The notes under the pieces: model-generated
What the model was told of the DNA's origin: nothing
What the model saw: only the letters and a program-made list of their open reading frames with translations
The model's database searches: none
Translations under genes and position numbers: made by a program
NCBI RefSeq assembly: GCF_036327415.1
Contig: NZ_CP123961.1
Coordinates: 806,001-870,000, forward strand
DNA length: 64,000 bases
Direction: 5' to 3'
Source of the DNA: Bartonella grahamii subsp. shimonis
GTDB taxonomy: Bacteria; Pseudomonadota; Alphaproteobacteria; Rhizobiales; Rhizobiaceae
In this document: positions 1 through 8,261 of the stretch, piece by piece
Layout: the number at the start of each line of letters is the position of its first letter
How positions within the stretch are numbered: the stretch's first letter is position 1

Positions 1-528
1 ATCTCAGAACTACTGGTCGCGGGTTATCAGAAGTTTATGGAAAATAACTTTTGGGGTTTGACCAATTCCACACAAGAAGCAAAAGATTTGGTGTATAGCC
101 ATGGTATTACAGGGTTAGAACTTTACGGCCATAGCCGTGGGACGATGACATTGGGGAATATGCTGAATTCTTTCAAACAAGAAGGTGTGCACGGTATAGC
201 CGACAACACGAATATCAATTTCTATGGACCCGCCTTTAATGTTTTAGTTGCATCCGGTCTGTTAGGTTATGTGAGTGATGGCAAACAAACCACGATAGGC
301 TTTGATGGGCATAGATATGACTTTGTAAGCAGAGTTATTGGTGGCAATGATTATACCTACGAGACACTCCCTGCTGGCAGTAACTGGTGGAAAGAAACAT
401 GGAAAATGTTCTCAGATCCCATAAATCCTCATACCTGTCTTGGAGATGTGGGTTATAAATGCCAAAAGTTTTATGGCACATCTCATCGTGAACAATTTCC
501 TTTAAGTAAATCACGGAGTAAAAAATGA
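1..528 (+). CDS. C-terminal end of a CdiA/FhaB-like protein, lipase-type toxin module (copy 1, cut by window edge)
   Basis: The reading frame is open from base 1, so the start lies outside the window. The 175 visible residues are nearly identical to the ends of the copies at 1026-2912 and 3323-4090. The motif GHSRG sits on a predicted strand-turn-helix (LELYGHSRGTMTLGN), which has the form of the nucleophile elbow of alpha/beta hydrolases. Downstream HRYDFV and IGGN resemble the acid/histidine end of such folds. The last ~40 residues differ from the other copies. It overlaps the following lipoprotein gene by ATGA, suggesting translational coupling. Lipase activity is inferred from motif form only. 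Confidence 0.75.
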   Translation: MSELLVAGYQKFMENNFWGLTNSTQEAKDLVYSHGITGLELYGHSRGTMTLGNMLNSFKQEGVHGIADNTNINFYGPAFNVLVASGLLGYVSDGKQTTIGFDGHRYDFVSRVIGGNDYTYETLPAGSNWWKETWKMFSDPINPHTCLGDVGYKCQKFYGTSHREQFPLSKSRSKK

Positions 529-929
529 AACAAACTCTAAAATTATTAAGCACTGTAACTTTGTTAATTATAACTGGATGTAATATCGATAAACCTCCTC
601 CAGGAGAGATGGCTACGTGGGAGAAAAATGGTGTTACTGATTTTACTGAGATAGGAAAAGCCTTGTTAGAATGTGGCATGCCAACCCCTTATGATAAGGA
701 TCCAGAAAGCAGAAAGCTTAGCTACAATGCAATAGCAACCATAGAAGCTTGTATGCTCCAATCAGGTTTCCGTGATAAAGTGGGGGGGGGGACTTGGTGT
801 GTAAATCATAAAGCCGAAAACCTTCCCATTTGTCGTCCAGGTGCTGTCATCCCACAGCGTAGTGTCACGAAGCGCTTGAACAGCCCGTTTTGTAAAAAGT
901 ATAAAAATAGTCGCAAATGCCAGCCTTAA
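525..929 (+). CDS. Cys-rich lipoprotein, candidate immunity protein (copy 1)
   Basis: The 134-residue protein starts with a lipoprotein signal peptide (MKQTLKLLSTVTLLIITGC); Cys19 would be lipidated. The mature part keeps six further cysteines (LLECGMP, IEACM, TWCV, PICRP, PFCKKYK, KCQP), suggesting disulfides in the periplasm. The start codon overlaps the toxin-like stop (ATGA). Three paralogues follow three toxin-like tails in this array. A periplasmic lipoprotein beside a lipase-like toxin resembles known immunity arrangements, so an immunity role is my inference. A run of nine G around 781-789 lies inside the gene. Confidence 0.7.
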   Translation: MKQTLKLLSTVTLLIITGCNIDKPPPGEMATWEKNGVTDFTEIGKALLECGMPTPYDKDPESRKLSYNAIATIEACMLQSGFRDKVGGGTWCVNHKAENLPICRPGAVIPQRSVTKRLNSPFCKKYKNSRKCQP

Positions 930-934
930 GTCTT

Positions 935-1025
935 GCTGTTTGTGATGATCAACAATCCGCCATCCTTGCCTTCGCTTGGAATGGCGCGATTGTTCTCTTT
1001 GTATCACTATTGAACGCCAGAAGAC
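935..1025 (+). repeat. Inter-cassette repeat of the haemagglutinin array
   Basis: The stretch after each lipoprotein gene is repeated: ~940-1000, ~3316-3375 and ~4500-4556 share nearly the same sequence (CAACAATCCGCCATCC and beyond). After copies 1 and 3 it runs on into the haemagglutinin repeat (GAACGCCAGAAGACATGCAT). After copy 2 it jumps directly into the middle of the toxin region, marking a recombination junction near 3376-3383. Confidence 0.8.
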
Positions 1026-2912
1026 ATGCATGCCCACAAAGGCAGCATTCATGGTGTTGGAACTGATATTATTGCCAGCACAAATCCTTTGATCAACGAT
1101 GAACAGAGCGGGAATATCACCTTGGATGCAAGACAACATATCACCTTTGAAAGTGCGCAAAACACGCAAAGCACTCAAAACAGCAGTGAAAACGCTTCAA
1201 TGAATGTTGGGTATAGTTATGGTACCGGTGGTACAGGGTGGATGGGGAATGCTTCCTTTGGTAAAGGCAAGGGTTCCAGTGAGGAAGTGCATCACAAAAA
1301 CAGCCATATTATAGGCACCGGAACGGTTCATACCAACAGTGGAGGAAACACCACATTGGCAGGCGCTGTGGTTTCTGGAAATCAGGTCAAAGTGGATGTG
1401 GGAGGAAGCTTGACCATAAAAAGCCAGAGTGATACGGGACAAAGTTCTAGCAAACAAAATTCTCTTTCCATTGGCTTTAATGGTGGAAAAAAGGATGATG
1501 CAGCCACAACCAATATTTCCTTGAACAAGGATAAATCCTCTAGCGATTATCACAGTGTTGTGGAACAATCAGGCATTAAAGCGGGTGATGGCGGCTTTAA
1601 GATCAACGTTAAAGACAAAACAACCCTGGCCGGAGGTATTATTGAAAGTACCGCGCCGGCAGGAAAAAACAGCCTGACCACAGGAAGCATTAGCACCAGT
1701 GACATCAACAACAGTGCGCATGCTAAAGCCAGCAGCCAAGGTTTAAGCCTTTCTGCGGGTGGTCCGATGTATCAAGGCAAATATGGTGTCGGGAAAAACA
1801 TCGCTAAAAATGTCTTAGATCATTCAAAAGCTAAAGATTCAGAGGAAGGATACACAAAATCTGCCATTAGCGATGGCACCATCGTCTTGACCGATGAAGC
1901 AGGGCAGAAGGTATTGACAGGGCAAGATGTCGAGCAAGCCATAGCCTCTCTTAATCGTGATACCGCCACCGCCCATCAGGGTGTACAACCGCTTGATGTA
2001 GGCAAGCTGGAGCAAATCGTCCATGAAAACCGTGAAATGGCAACCCAACTCTTAGAAGAAGGGTTTAAATACAGCGATGAATCCTATAAAACCATGTTTA
2101 TCAAAGAGCACCCCATCGCTGTGGTCGACCGTGATGAAAAGGGTAATATACTCTATGAAATAGATGCAAATGGAGTACCTATAAGAGACGCTCGTGGACA
2201 ACCTATCCCTAAGTTTCATTATTTAACGGATGAGGAAAAGCAGCATTTGCAAGCCGGCTCTGATGGCAAGGTGCATGTGTCCCTCAATGGCATTTTTACA
2301 CCCCCCTATGAGGCGGCTGTTTATGCAGAGCAACATGCGAAGGATAAAAATGAACCGCTTTATTTTGTTGTGTTCCCCAAAGCCGATTCTGCTATCTCAG
2401 AACTACTGGTCGCGGGTTATCAGAAGTTTATGGAAAATAACTTTTGGGGTTTGACCAATTCCACACAAGAAGCAAAAGATTTGGTGTATAGCCATGGTAT
2501 TACAGGGTTAGAACTTTACGGCCATAGCCGTGGGACGATGACATTGGGGAATATGCTGAATTCTTTCAAACAAGAAGGTGTTCACGGTATAGCCGACAAC
2601 ACGAATATCAATTTCTATGGACCCGCCTTTAATGTTTTAGTTGCATCCGGTCTGTTAGGTTATGTGAGTGATGGCAAACAAACCACGATAGGCTTTGATG
2701 GGCATAGATATGACTTTGTAAGCAGAGTTATTGGTGGCAATGATTATACCTATGAGACACTCCCTGCTGGTAGTAACTGGTGGAAAGAAACATGGAAAAT
2801 GTTCTCAGATCCCATAAATCCTCATACTTGCCTTGGAAATGCGAGCTCAGCATGTCGATATGTTTATGGCTCATCCAATCTAGTACAATTCCCTTTAAGG
2901 AGTAAAAAATGA
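1026..2912 (+). CDS. Truncated filamentous haemagglutinin / CdiA-type C-terminal cassette (copy 2)
   Basis: This 628-residue protein has no signal peptide and no TPS domain; a stop codon lies just upstream in frame. Residues ~20-235 are haemagglutinin-repeat beta-helix (SGNITLDARQHITFES, GGNTTLAGAVVSGN). The following ~150 residues form a pretoxin linker, and residues ~395-628 are the lipase-like toxin part with GHSRG near residue 497. Full FhaB/CdiA proteins are several thousand residues long, so this is a 3'-end cassette. Its first ~715 bases are almost identical to those of the cassette at 4588, after which the two diverge. It overlaps the next lipoprotein gene (ATGA). Confidence 0.75.
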   Translation: MHAHKGSIHGVGTDIIASTNPLINDEQSGNITLDARQHITFESAQNTQSTQNSSENASMNVGYSYGTGGTGWMGNASFGKGKGSSEEVHHKNSHIIGTGTVHTNSGGNTTLAGAVVSGNQVKVDVGGSLTIKSQSDTGQSSSKQNSLSIGFNGGKKDDAATTNISLNKDKSSSDYHSVVEQSGIKAGDGGFKINVKDKTTLAGGIIESTAPAGKNSLTTGSISTSDINNSAHAKASSQGLSLSAGGPMYQGKYGVGKNIAKNVLDHSKAKDSEEGYTKSAISDGTIVLTDEAGQKVLTGQDVEQAIASLNRDTATAHQGVQPLDVGKLEQIVHENREMATQLLEEGFKYSDESYKTMFIKEHPIAVVDRDEKGNILYEIDANGVPIRDARGQPIPKFHYLTDEEKQHLQAGSDGKVHVSLNGIFTPPYEAAVYAEQHAKDKNEPLYFVVFPKADSAISELLVAGYQKFMENNFWGLTNSTQEAKDLVYSHGITGLELYGHSRGTMTLGNMLNSFKQEGVHGIADNTNINFYGPAFNVLVASGLLGYVSDGKQTTIGFDGHRYDFVSRVIGGNDYTYETLPAGSNWWKETWKMFSDPINPHTCLGNASSACRYVYGSSNLVQFPLRSKK

Positions 2913-3310
2913 AACAAATTTTAAAACTATTAGGTGTTGTAACTTTGCTGAATATAGCTGGATGTCAGTTTAATAAAACTCCCACATCATCTTTGGCGAT
3001 GTGGGAAAAGTCTGGAGCAGACTTCACTGAGGTAGGCAAAGCCTTGTTAGAATGTGGAATGCCAACCCCTTATGATAAGGATCCAGAAAGCAGAAATTTA
3101 AGCAACAATGCATGGGCAACAATTCATGCTTGTATGGTTCAATCAGGTTTCCGCTATAAAGAAAGGGAGGGGGGATGGTGTTATACTTTTAGAGCCGAAA
3201 ATTTGCCCATATGTCGTCCGGGTGCTGTGATCCCGAGGCGCAGTGTCAAGAAGCGCTTGAACAGCCCTTTTTGTAAAAAATATAAAAACGCACCTGAATG
3301 CAAACCTTAA
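2909..3310 (+). CDS. Cys-rich lipoprotein, candidate immunity protein (copy 2)
   Basis: The 133-residue paralogue of the protein at 525 has signal MKQILKLLGVVTLLNIAGC with the lipobox Cys at residue 19. It keeps the six mature cysteines and the shared core (ADFTEVGKALLECGMPTP, PICRPGAVIPRRSVKKRL). Differences cluster just after the lipid anchor and around ERE/GGWCYTF, as would suit a partner matched to its own toxin variant. The ATG overlaps the toxin-like stop codon. Confidence 0.7.
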   Translation: MKQILKLLGVVTLLNIAGCQFNKTPTSSLAMWEKSGADFTEVGKALLECGMPTPYDKDPESRNLSNNAWATIHACMVQSGFRYKEREGGWCYTFRAENLPICRPGAVIPRRSVKKRLNSPFCKKYKNAPECKP

Positions 3311-3322
3311 GTTTTACTGTTT

Positions 3323-4090
3323 GTGCTGATCAACAATCCGCCATCCTTGCCTTCGCTTGGAATGGCGGGATTGTTTCCTCACTTTCATTATTTAACGGAT
3401 GAGGAAAAGCAGCATTTGCAAGCCGGCTCTGATGGCAAGGTGCATGTGTCCCTCAATGGCATTTTTACACCCCCCTATGAGGCGGCTGTTTATGCAGAGC
3501 AACATGCGAAGGATAAAAATGAACCGCTTTATTTTGTTGTGTTCCCCAAAGCCGATTCTGCTATCTCAGAACTACTGGTCGCGGGTTATCAGAAGTTTAT
3601 GGAAAATAACTTTTGGGGTTTGACCAATTCCACACAAGAAGCAAAAGATTTGGTGTATAGCCATGGTATTACAGGGTTAGAACTTTACGGCCATAGCCGT
3701 GGGACGATGACATTGGGGAATATGCTGAATTCTTTCAAACAAGAAGGTGTGCACGGTATAGCCGACAACACGAATATCAATTTCTATGGACCCGCCTTTA
3801 ATGTTTTAGTTGCATCCGGTCTGTTAGGTTATGTGAGTGATGGCAAACAAACCACGATAGGCTTTGATGGGCATAGATATGACTTTGTAAGCAGAGTTAT
3901 TGGTGGCAATGATTATACCTACGAGACACTCCCTGCTGGCAGTAACTGGTGGAAAGAATGGTGGAAAGTGGCTACAAATCCCATAAGCTCCCACACCTGT
4001 CTTGGAAATGCGAGTCCACAATGTAGATATGATTATGGTTTATCTCATCGTGAACAATTTCCTTTAAGTAAATCACGGAGTAAAAAATGA
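3323..4090 (+). CDS. Short hybrid toxin-tail cassette (copy 3)
   Basis: The 255-residue frame starts at GTG inside the inter-cassette repeat and then enters the toxin region at FHYLTDEEKQ; the haemagglutinin repeats and linker are missing. Bases ~3383-3953 match ~2214-2785 almost exactly. The tail after residue ~210 (WWKVATNPISSHTC) is unique to this copy. It has no secretion signal, so it is probably a silent or orphan toxin cassette rather than a secreted protein. It couples to the next lipoprotein gene by ATGA. Confidence 0.65.
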   Translation: MLINNPPSLPSLGMAGLFPHFHYLTDEEKQHLQAGSDGKVHVSLNGIFTPPYEAAVYAEQHAKDKNEPLYFVVFPKADSAISELLVAGYQKFMENNFWGLTNSTQEAKDLVYSHGITGLELYGHSRGTMTLGNMLNSFKQEGVHGIADNTNINFYGPAFNVLVASGLLGYVSDGKQTTIGFDGHRYDFVSRVIGGNDYTYETLPAGSNWWKEWWKVATNPISSHTCLGNASPQCRYDYGLSHREQFPLSKSRSKK

Positions 4091-4491
4091 AACAAACTTT
4101 AAAGCTATTAGGTGCTGTAACTTTGTTCAGTATAGTCGGATGTCAATTTAACAAACCTCCTCTAGGAGAGGTGGCAGCGTGGAAGAAACCAGGAGCAGAT
4201 TTTACAGAGGTAGGAAAAGCCTTGTTAGAATGTGGAATGCCAACACCTTATTATACCGATCCAGAAAGCAGAAAGCTTAGTATCAATGCATGGGCAACAA
4301 TTCATGCGTGTATGGTTCAATCAGGTTTCCATTATGAAAATGAACATGAGGGTGGCTGGTGTTATACTTTTAGAGCCGAAAATTTGCCCATATGTCGTCC
4401 GGGCGCTGTGATCCCGAGGCGCAGTGTCAAGAAGCGCTTGAACAGCCCGTTTTGTAAAAAGTATAAAAATACTCGCAAATGCCAGCCTTAA
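4087..4491 (+). CDS. Cys-rich lipoprotein, candidate immunity protein (copy 3)
   Basis: The third member of the lipoprotein family has 134 residues, signal MKQTLKLLGAVTLFSIVGC and the same six cysteine positions. Residues PLGEVAAWKKPGADF and HYENEHEGGW distinguish it from the other two. Position and ATGA overlap with the preceding toxin tail are the same as in copies 1 and 2, which supports a toxin/immunity pairing, although this remains inference. Confidence 0.7.
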   Translation: MKQTLKLLGAVTLFSIVGCQFNKPPLGEVAAWKKPGADFTEVGKALLECGMPTPYYTDPESRKLSINAWATIHACMVQSGFHYENEHEGGWCYTFRAENLPICRPGAVIPRRSVKKRLNSPFCKKYKNTRKCQP

Positions 4492-4587
4492 GTCTTACTG
4501 TTTGTGATGATCAACAATCCGCCATCCTTGCCTTCGCTTGGAATGGCGCGATTGTTCCCTCAGTCTTCCTATTGAACGCCAGAAGAC

Positions 4588-6327
4588 ATGCATGCCCACA
4601 AAGGCAGCATCCATAGTATTGGCGCTGATATTATCGCTGGTACCAATCCAGTCTATGCAAATGATGAGCAGAGCGGGAATATCACCTTGGATGCAAGACA
4701 ACATATCACCTTTGAAAGTGCGCAAAACACGCAAAGCACTCAAAACAGCAGTGAAAACGCTTCAATGAATGTTGGGTATAGTTATGGTACCGGTGGTACA
4801 GGGTGGATGGGGAATGCTTCCTTTGGTAAAGGCAAGGGTTCCAGTGAGGAAGTGCATCACAAAAACAGCCATATTATAGGCACCGGAACGGTTCATACCA
4901 ACAGTGGAGGAAACACCACATTGGCAGGCGCTGTGGTTTCTGGAAATCAAGTCAAAGTGGATGTGGGAGGAAGCTTGACCATAAAAAGCCAGAGTGATAC
5001 GGGACAAAGTTCTAGCAAACAAAATTCTCTTTCCATTGGCTTTAATGGTGGAAAAAAGGATGATGCAGCCACAACCAATATATCCTTGAACAAGGATAAA
5101 TCCTCTAGCGATTATCACAGTGTTGTGGAACAATCAGGCATTAAAGCGGGTGATGGCGGCTTTAAGATCAACGTTAAAGACAAAACAACTCTGGCCGGAG
5201 GTATTATTGAAAGCACCGCGCCGGCAGGAAAAAACAGCCTGACCACAGGAAGCATTAGCACCAGTGATATCACCAACAGTACGCATGCTAAAGCCAGCAG
5301 TCAAGGGGTTAGCCTTTCTGGGAATGATATGATAAAAAATATTGCTAAAAATGCTTTAAGTCATGGAAAAGCCAAGGATGGAGCAGAAGGGGAAACCAAA
5401 TCTGCTATCAGTGATGGGAGTATCATCCTAACCGATACAACTGGACAGAGGGCGATGGGGCAAGACGCTGGACAAATCATTGGCTCTCTCAACCGCAACA
5501 CCGCTACAGCCCACCAGGCAGTAGGACAGCTAGATGTCGCACCGCTTGAGGGAGCAGTGCATAATCGCGTGGATATGATCAATGATTTATCGGATGAAGG
5601 ATTTAATACCTTTGAACAGAGCTTTATAAACATGTTTATCAAAAAGCATTATCTGGCTACCGTGGATCACGATGAAAATGGCAATGTGATCTATGCAAAA
5701 GATGAAAATGGGAAATATATAAAAGACAGTCATGGAAATCCACAGCCGCAATATCATTATTTAACGCCTGAAGAACAACAGAATTTACAAAAAGGTTCTG
5801 ATGGCAAGGTTCATGTTTTTCTCAATGGTATTTTTACAACACCAGATGAAGCAGCCCATAATGCGGTTCAGTTGGCTGATAACAAGAATGATCCACACTA
5901 TTTTCTGATGTTTCCCCATAGCGATTCGCTCTTGGTAGAGGGGTTCATTGCAGGGTATCAGTATTTTCTAGAAGGTAAGTTGGGTGCTCTGACCAATTCG
6001 ACGAAGAAGTACCAGAATCTGTTGTATAGCCTTGGCAATATAGGATTGCATGTTGATGCGCATAGCCGCGGCAGTATGACAGCGGGCAATGGATCGCATG
6101 ATTTAGAAAAGCATGGTGTTCATGGTATAGCAAAGGAAACAACGATTAATTTCTTTGGACCAGCTTATAATACTCAAAACATGGCAGATACGTTATATAT
6201 CTTAAGTGATGGAAAGCAGGATTACGTAAACTTGGAAAATCATAAATATGACTTTGTGGGTACAAAGATTGGAAAAAAGCTTGTACCAGTAGGAATGGAA
6301 GAAAAGATCATTGAACTCACTCTTTAG
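4588..6327 (+). CDS. Truncated filamentous haemagglutinin / CdiA-type C-terminal cassette (copy 4, divergent toxin)
   Basis: The 579-residue protein shares its first ~240 residues with copy 2 (haemagglutinin repeats) and then diverges. The toxin part is related but distinct: GIFTTPDEAAHNAVQ, AHSRGSMTAGN in place of GHSRGTMTLGN, and HKYDFVGTKIG, then it ends early with MEEKIIELTL. It has no lipoprotein partner. With no signal peptide or TPS domain it is a 3'-end cassette. The shared front and different toxin show module exchange by homologous recombination. Confidence 0.7.
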   Translation: MHAHKGSIHSIGADIIAGTNPVYANDEQSGNITLDARQHITFESAQNTQSTQNSSENASMNVGYSYGTGGTGWMGNASFGKGKGSSEEVHHKNSHIIGTGTVHTNSGGNTTLAGAVVSGNQVKVDVGGSLTIKSQSDTGQSSSKQNSLSIGFNGGKKDDAATTNISLNKDKSSSDYHSVVEQSGIKAGDGGFKINVKDKTTLAGGIIESTAPAGKNSLTTGSISTSDITNSTHAKASSQGVSLSGNDMIKNIAKNALSHGKAKDGAEGETKSAISDGSIILTDTTGQRAMGQDAGQIIGSLNRNTATAHQAVGQLDVAPLEGAVHNRVDMINDLSDEGFNTFEQSFINMFIKKHYLATVDHDENGNVIYAKDENGKYIKDSHGNPQPQYHYLTPEEQQNLQKGSDGKVHVFLNGIFTTPDEAAHNAVQLADNKNDPHYFLMFPHSDSLLVEGFIAGYQYFLEGKLGALTNSTKKYQNLLYSLGNIGLHVDAHSRGSMTAGNGSHDLEKHGVHGIAKETTINFFGPAYNTQNMADTLYILSDGKQDYVNLENHKYDFVGTKIGKKLVPVGMEEKIIELTL

Positions 6328-6347
6328 ATCAAGAGGCAGCAGAAATT

Positions 6348-6551
6348 TTGAGAAGAGAGTCGGATGCTTGTCGCAAAAGTTTTACGATCAAGAGCTCCGA
6401 TCCGTTAAGTCGTGAAGCTGTTGGCACGTTTGTTAGACTTTTAGATCTCTTTTCACAAAAGGATAATGATTTAGAAAAATTCAAAGAAATATTAGAAGCA
6501 ATGCATGAAGCGAAAAGAAAGAAAAATGCTACTGTTGTAGAGGAATGTTAA
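6348..6551 (+). CDS. Small hypothetical protein after the last haemagglutinin cassette
   Basis: A 67-codon frame starting at TTG encodes a charged, mainly helical protein (SREAVGTFVRLLDLFSQKDND, then KFKEILEAMHEAKRKKN). I do not recognise the family. It occupies the place where the other cassettes have a lipoprotein, so it could be a cognate small immunity protein or a fragment of a longer gene, as the frame stays open upstream to 6315. No good ribosome binding site is seen. Confidence 0.4.
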   Translation: MRRESDACRKSFTIKSSDPLSREAVGTFVRLLDLFSQKDNDLEKFKEILEAMHEAKRKKNATVVEEC

Positions 6552-6617
6552 AAAAACATTCCCCCATCTTTAAAAAATCAATAAAAAAAATAAGTTGCAT
6601 GTAGTAAAGATAGAGTG

Positions 6618-6633
6618 TGGTGCTCAGACGCTG
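6618..6633. other. Candidate left attachment site (partial tRNA-Phe 3' end)
   Basis: TGGTGCTCAGACGCTG matches the 3' end of the tRNA-Phe gene (TGGTGCCCAGACGCGG at 46528-46543) at 14 of 16 bases. It lies ~200 bases before the integrase gene. A short imperfect copy of a tRNA 3' end next to an integrase is the usual form of attL. The two mismatches leave doubt. Confidence 0.45.
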
Positions 6634-6769
6634 CAAGCAGGGGCTTAGCAACAAGAATCAATTTGTATCAAGATGTGTAAGAGCATATTGATGTCTATAA
6701 TCTTTTATGTTCCAATAAAAGAATTAAGAATTAAAGAAAAAATCTCAAATCAGAAATTAAAGTTGGTCT

Positions 6770-6817
6770 AAAAGGTGGACCAAAAAAGGTGGACGAGCAA
6801 TGCTTGAAAAGGTGGAC
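6770..6817. repeat. Three direct repeats AAAAGGTGGAC, possible integrase arm sites
   Basis: AAAAGGTGGAC occurs at 6770-6780, 6784-6794 and 6807-6817, just upstream of the integrase start. Two related copies (AAGGTGGTC at 46468-46476 and AAAAGGTGGTC at 46478-46488) lie beside the tRNA-Phe at the other prophage end. Repeats shared by both ends and next to int suggest arm-type binding sites; this is inference. Confidence 0.45.
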
Positions 6818-6832
6818 GAGAGGGGACGTTAA

Positions 6833-7989
6833 GTGAGGGCTATTCATCGGTTATCAGCATTACTTGTAAAGTCCTCTCCACAAGGAAAATATTGTGACGG
6901 GGCAGGGCTAGGGTTAAATGTTCGAAAAGACAATATCCGCTCTTGGTTTTTTCGCTATACGCACCACAATAAGCGCCGTGAAATGGGGCTTGGTCCTGTT
7001 ACGAAACTCTCTTTAAAAGAGGCGCGCGAGCTTGCAAGATACTATAGTGATATTCTCAAAGAAGGCAATGATCCTATTGTCTTTCGAGAACAGACCGTCT
7101 TAAAACAGCAAAGCAATATGTTTAAAGAAATTGCGCAGGCAGCTTTTGAAAGCAAAAAAGCAGAGTTGAAAAATGAAGGTAAAAACGGCCGCTGGTTTTC
7201 TCCACTAGAGTTGCACGTGATTCCACACATAGGTAATTTACCTATAGAAAAATTAACAGTCAATATCATTCGCAATGTTCTCGCATCCCTTTGGCATGAA
7301 AAAGCAGACACAGCGCGAAAAGCACTTAACCGTATCAATATTTGTTTGAAATATGCAGCGGCTCTTGGTTTAGATGTTGATCTACAGGCTTGTATGAAGG
7401 CACGCGCGCTTTTAGGAAAACCACGTGCGACATCAACAAGTATTCCTGCTATGCCATGGCAAGAAGTGCCGGTTTTTTTCAGAGCTTGGATGATAAGATC
7501 CTTTCCAATTTAGCACTAAAGCTCCTTATTTTGACGGGAGCACGATCATATCCATTGCGATATTTGCGTCTTGAACAAATAGATAAAAATATATGGACAA
7601 TACCAAAAGAAAATATGAAGGGTATTGTGGGAAAAGTTTCAGATTTTCGCGTGCCATTAAGTCATGAAGCTTTGAGAGTTATTGAAAAAACTCTCCCCTT
7701 TGAAAAGAATGGTTTTTTATTTGCTGGTCTTAGAGGCAACCCCATTTCTGATGCCACCATGGCAAAATATATGACAGTTTGTGGTTTGACTTATCGTCCC
7801 CATGGTTTTCGTTCAAGCTTACGGGATTGGATAGCAGAGACAACGTCAACACCGTTTGAGATTGCCGAAACTGTTCTTGCGCATTCCGTTGGGAGTTCAG
7901 TGACAAAAGCTTATATGCGAACGGATTTTTTAGAACAGCGACATGTTCTTTTAGAGCAGTGGGCGTCTTTTATATCAGGAAAGGCTTGA
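6833..7989 (+). pseudogene. int: Phage tyrosine integrase, frameshifted
   Basis: The first frame (6833-7513, GTG start) carries the N-terminal DUF4102-type arm-binding domain and the core-binding domain. The second frame (reading through to 7989) holds the catalytic domain: Arg in GARS, HGFRSS for the H-x-x-R motif, His in LAHSVG, and the Tyr nucleophile in KAYMRTD. The frames join at seven T (7473-7479); eight T would give a continuous product of ~385 residues (VPVFFQSLDDK). If the base is truly missing, the prophage cannot integrate or excise by itself. The stop codon overlaps the promoter of the next leader RNA. Confidence 0.85.
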
Positions 7990-8013
7990 CATTATTTATG
8001 TAATGTGTATTTT
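7986..8013 (+). promoter_or_regulatory. Outer promoter of leader RNA A
   Basis: TTGACA (7986-7991), a 16-base spacer and TATTTT (8008-8013), followed by CGAATCAGG. The same TTGACA-N16-hexamer-CGAATCAGG layout occurs at the other three leaders (-35/-10 at 15192-15197/15170-15175, 26996-27001/26974-26979 and 38117-38122/38095-38100), with unrelated spacer bases. Transcription should begin near 8020. Confidence 0.75.
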
Positions 8014-8019
8014 CGAATC

Positions 8020-8220
8020 AGGTGCCTAAGAAACACCTTAAAACAACTAGCGGATTGGTTGCCGAAATAACTCGTTTTCCGCAATTTAAAAGCTTTGACT
8101 CATTGTATGCTACATGCATATAATGGATATTGTCGGGTGTGGTTATGCCATATAATACCCTTTCGGGGGAAAGCATAACGACGGGCTAGTTGCCGTGTTT
8201 CTTAGAGCCCGGCACTCTTT
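8020..8220 (+). ncRNA. Brt-like leader RNA, copy A
   Basis: From the predicted start to the T-rich end of the hairpin arm is ~200 nt, the size I recall for Bartonella Brt RNAs, which also sit directly before DNA-binding genes. Segment P (8025-8036, 8044-8051) can pair with segment M (8185-8192, 8195-8205). M can instead pair with T (8232-8239, 8246-8252), which overlaps the Shine-Dalgarno of the antirepressor at 8251-8255. Thus the RNA can act alone or as a leader that hides or frees the start site. Structure is from hand pairing; function is inference. Confidence 0.7.
8095..8124 (+). promoter_or_regulatory. Inner promoter inside leader RNA A
   Basis: TTGACT (8095-8100), 18 bases, TATAAT (8119-8124). 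The pair and its spacing are kept in all four leaders. A transcript from here would lack segment P but keep M and T, so the start-site-sequestering fold would have no competitor. Whether it is used is unknown. Confidence 0.55.
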
Positions 8221-8261
8221 TAGAGTGTCATTAAGAAACCTCTAACAACTAGGAGTTCATT

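Noticed and set aside
1026..6327. Complete, secreted haemagglutinin genes
   Set aside because: No signal peptide, no TPS domain and in-frame stops just upstream; only 3' cassettes are present.
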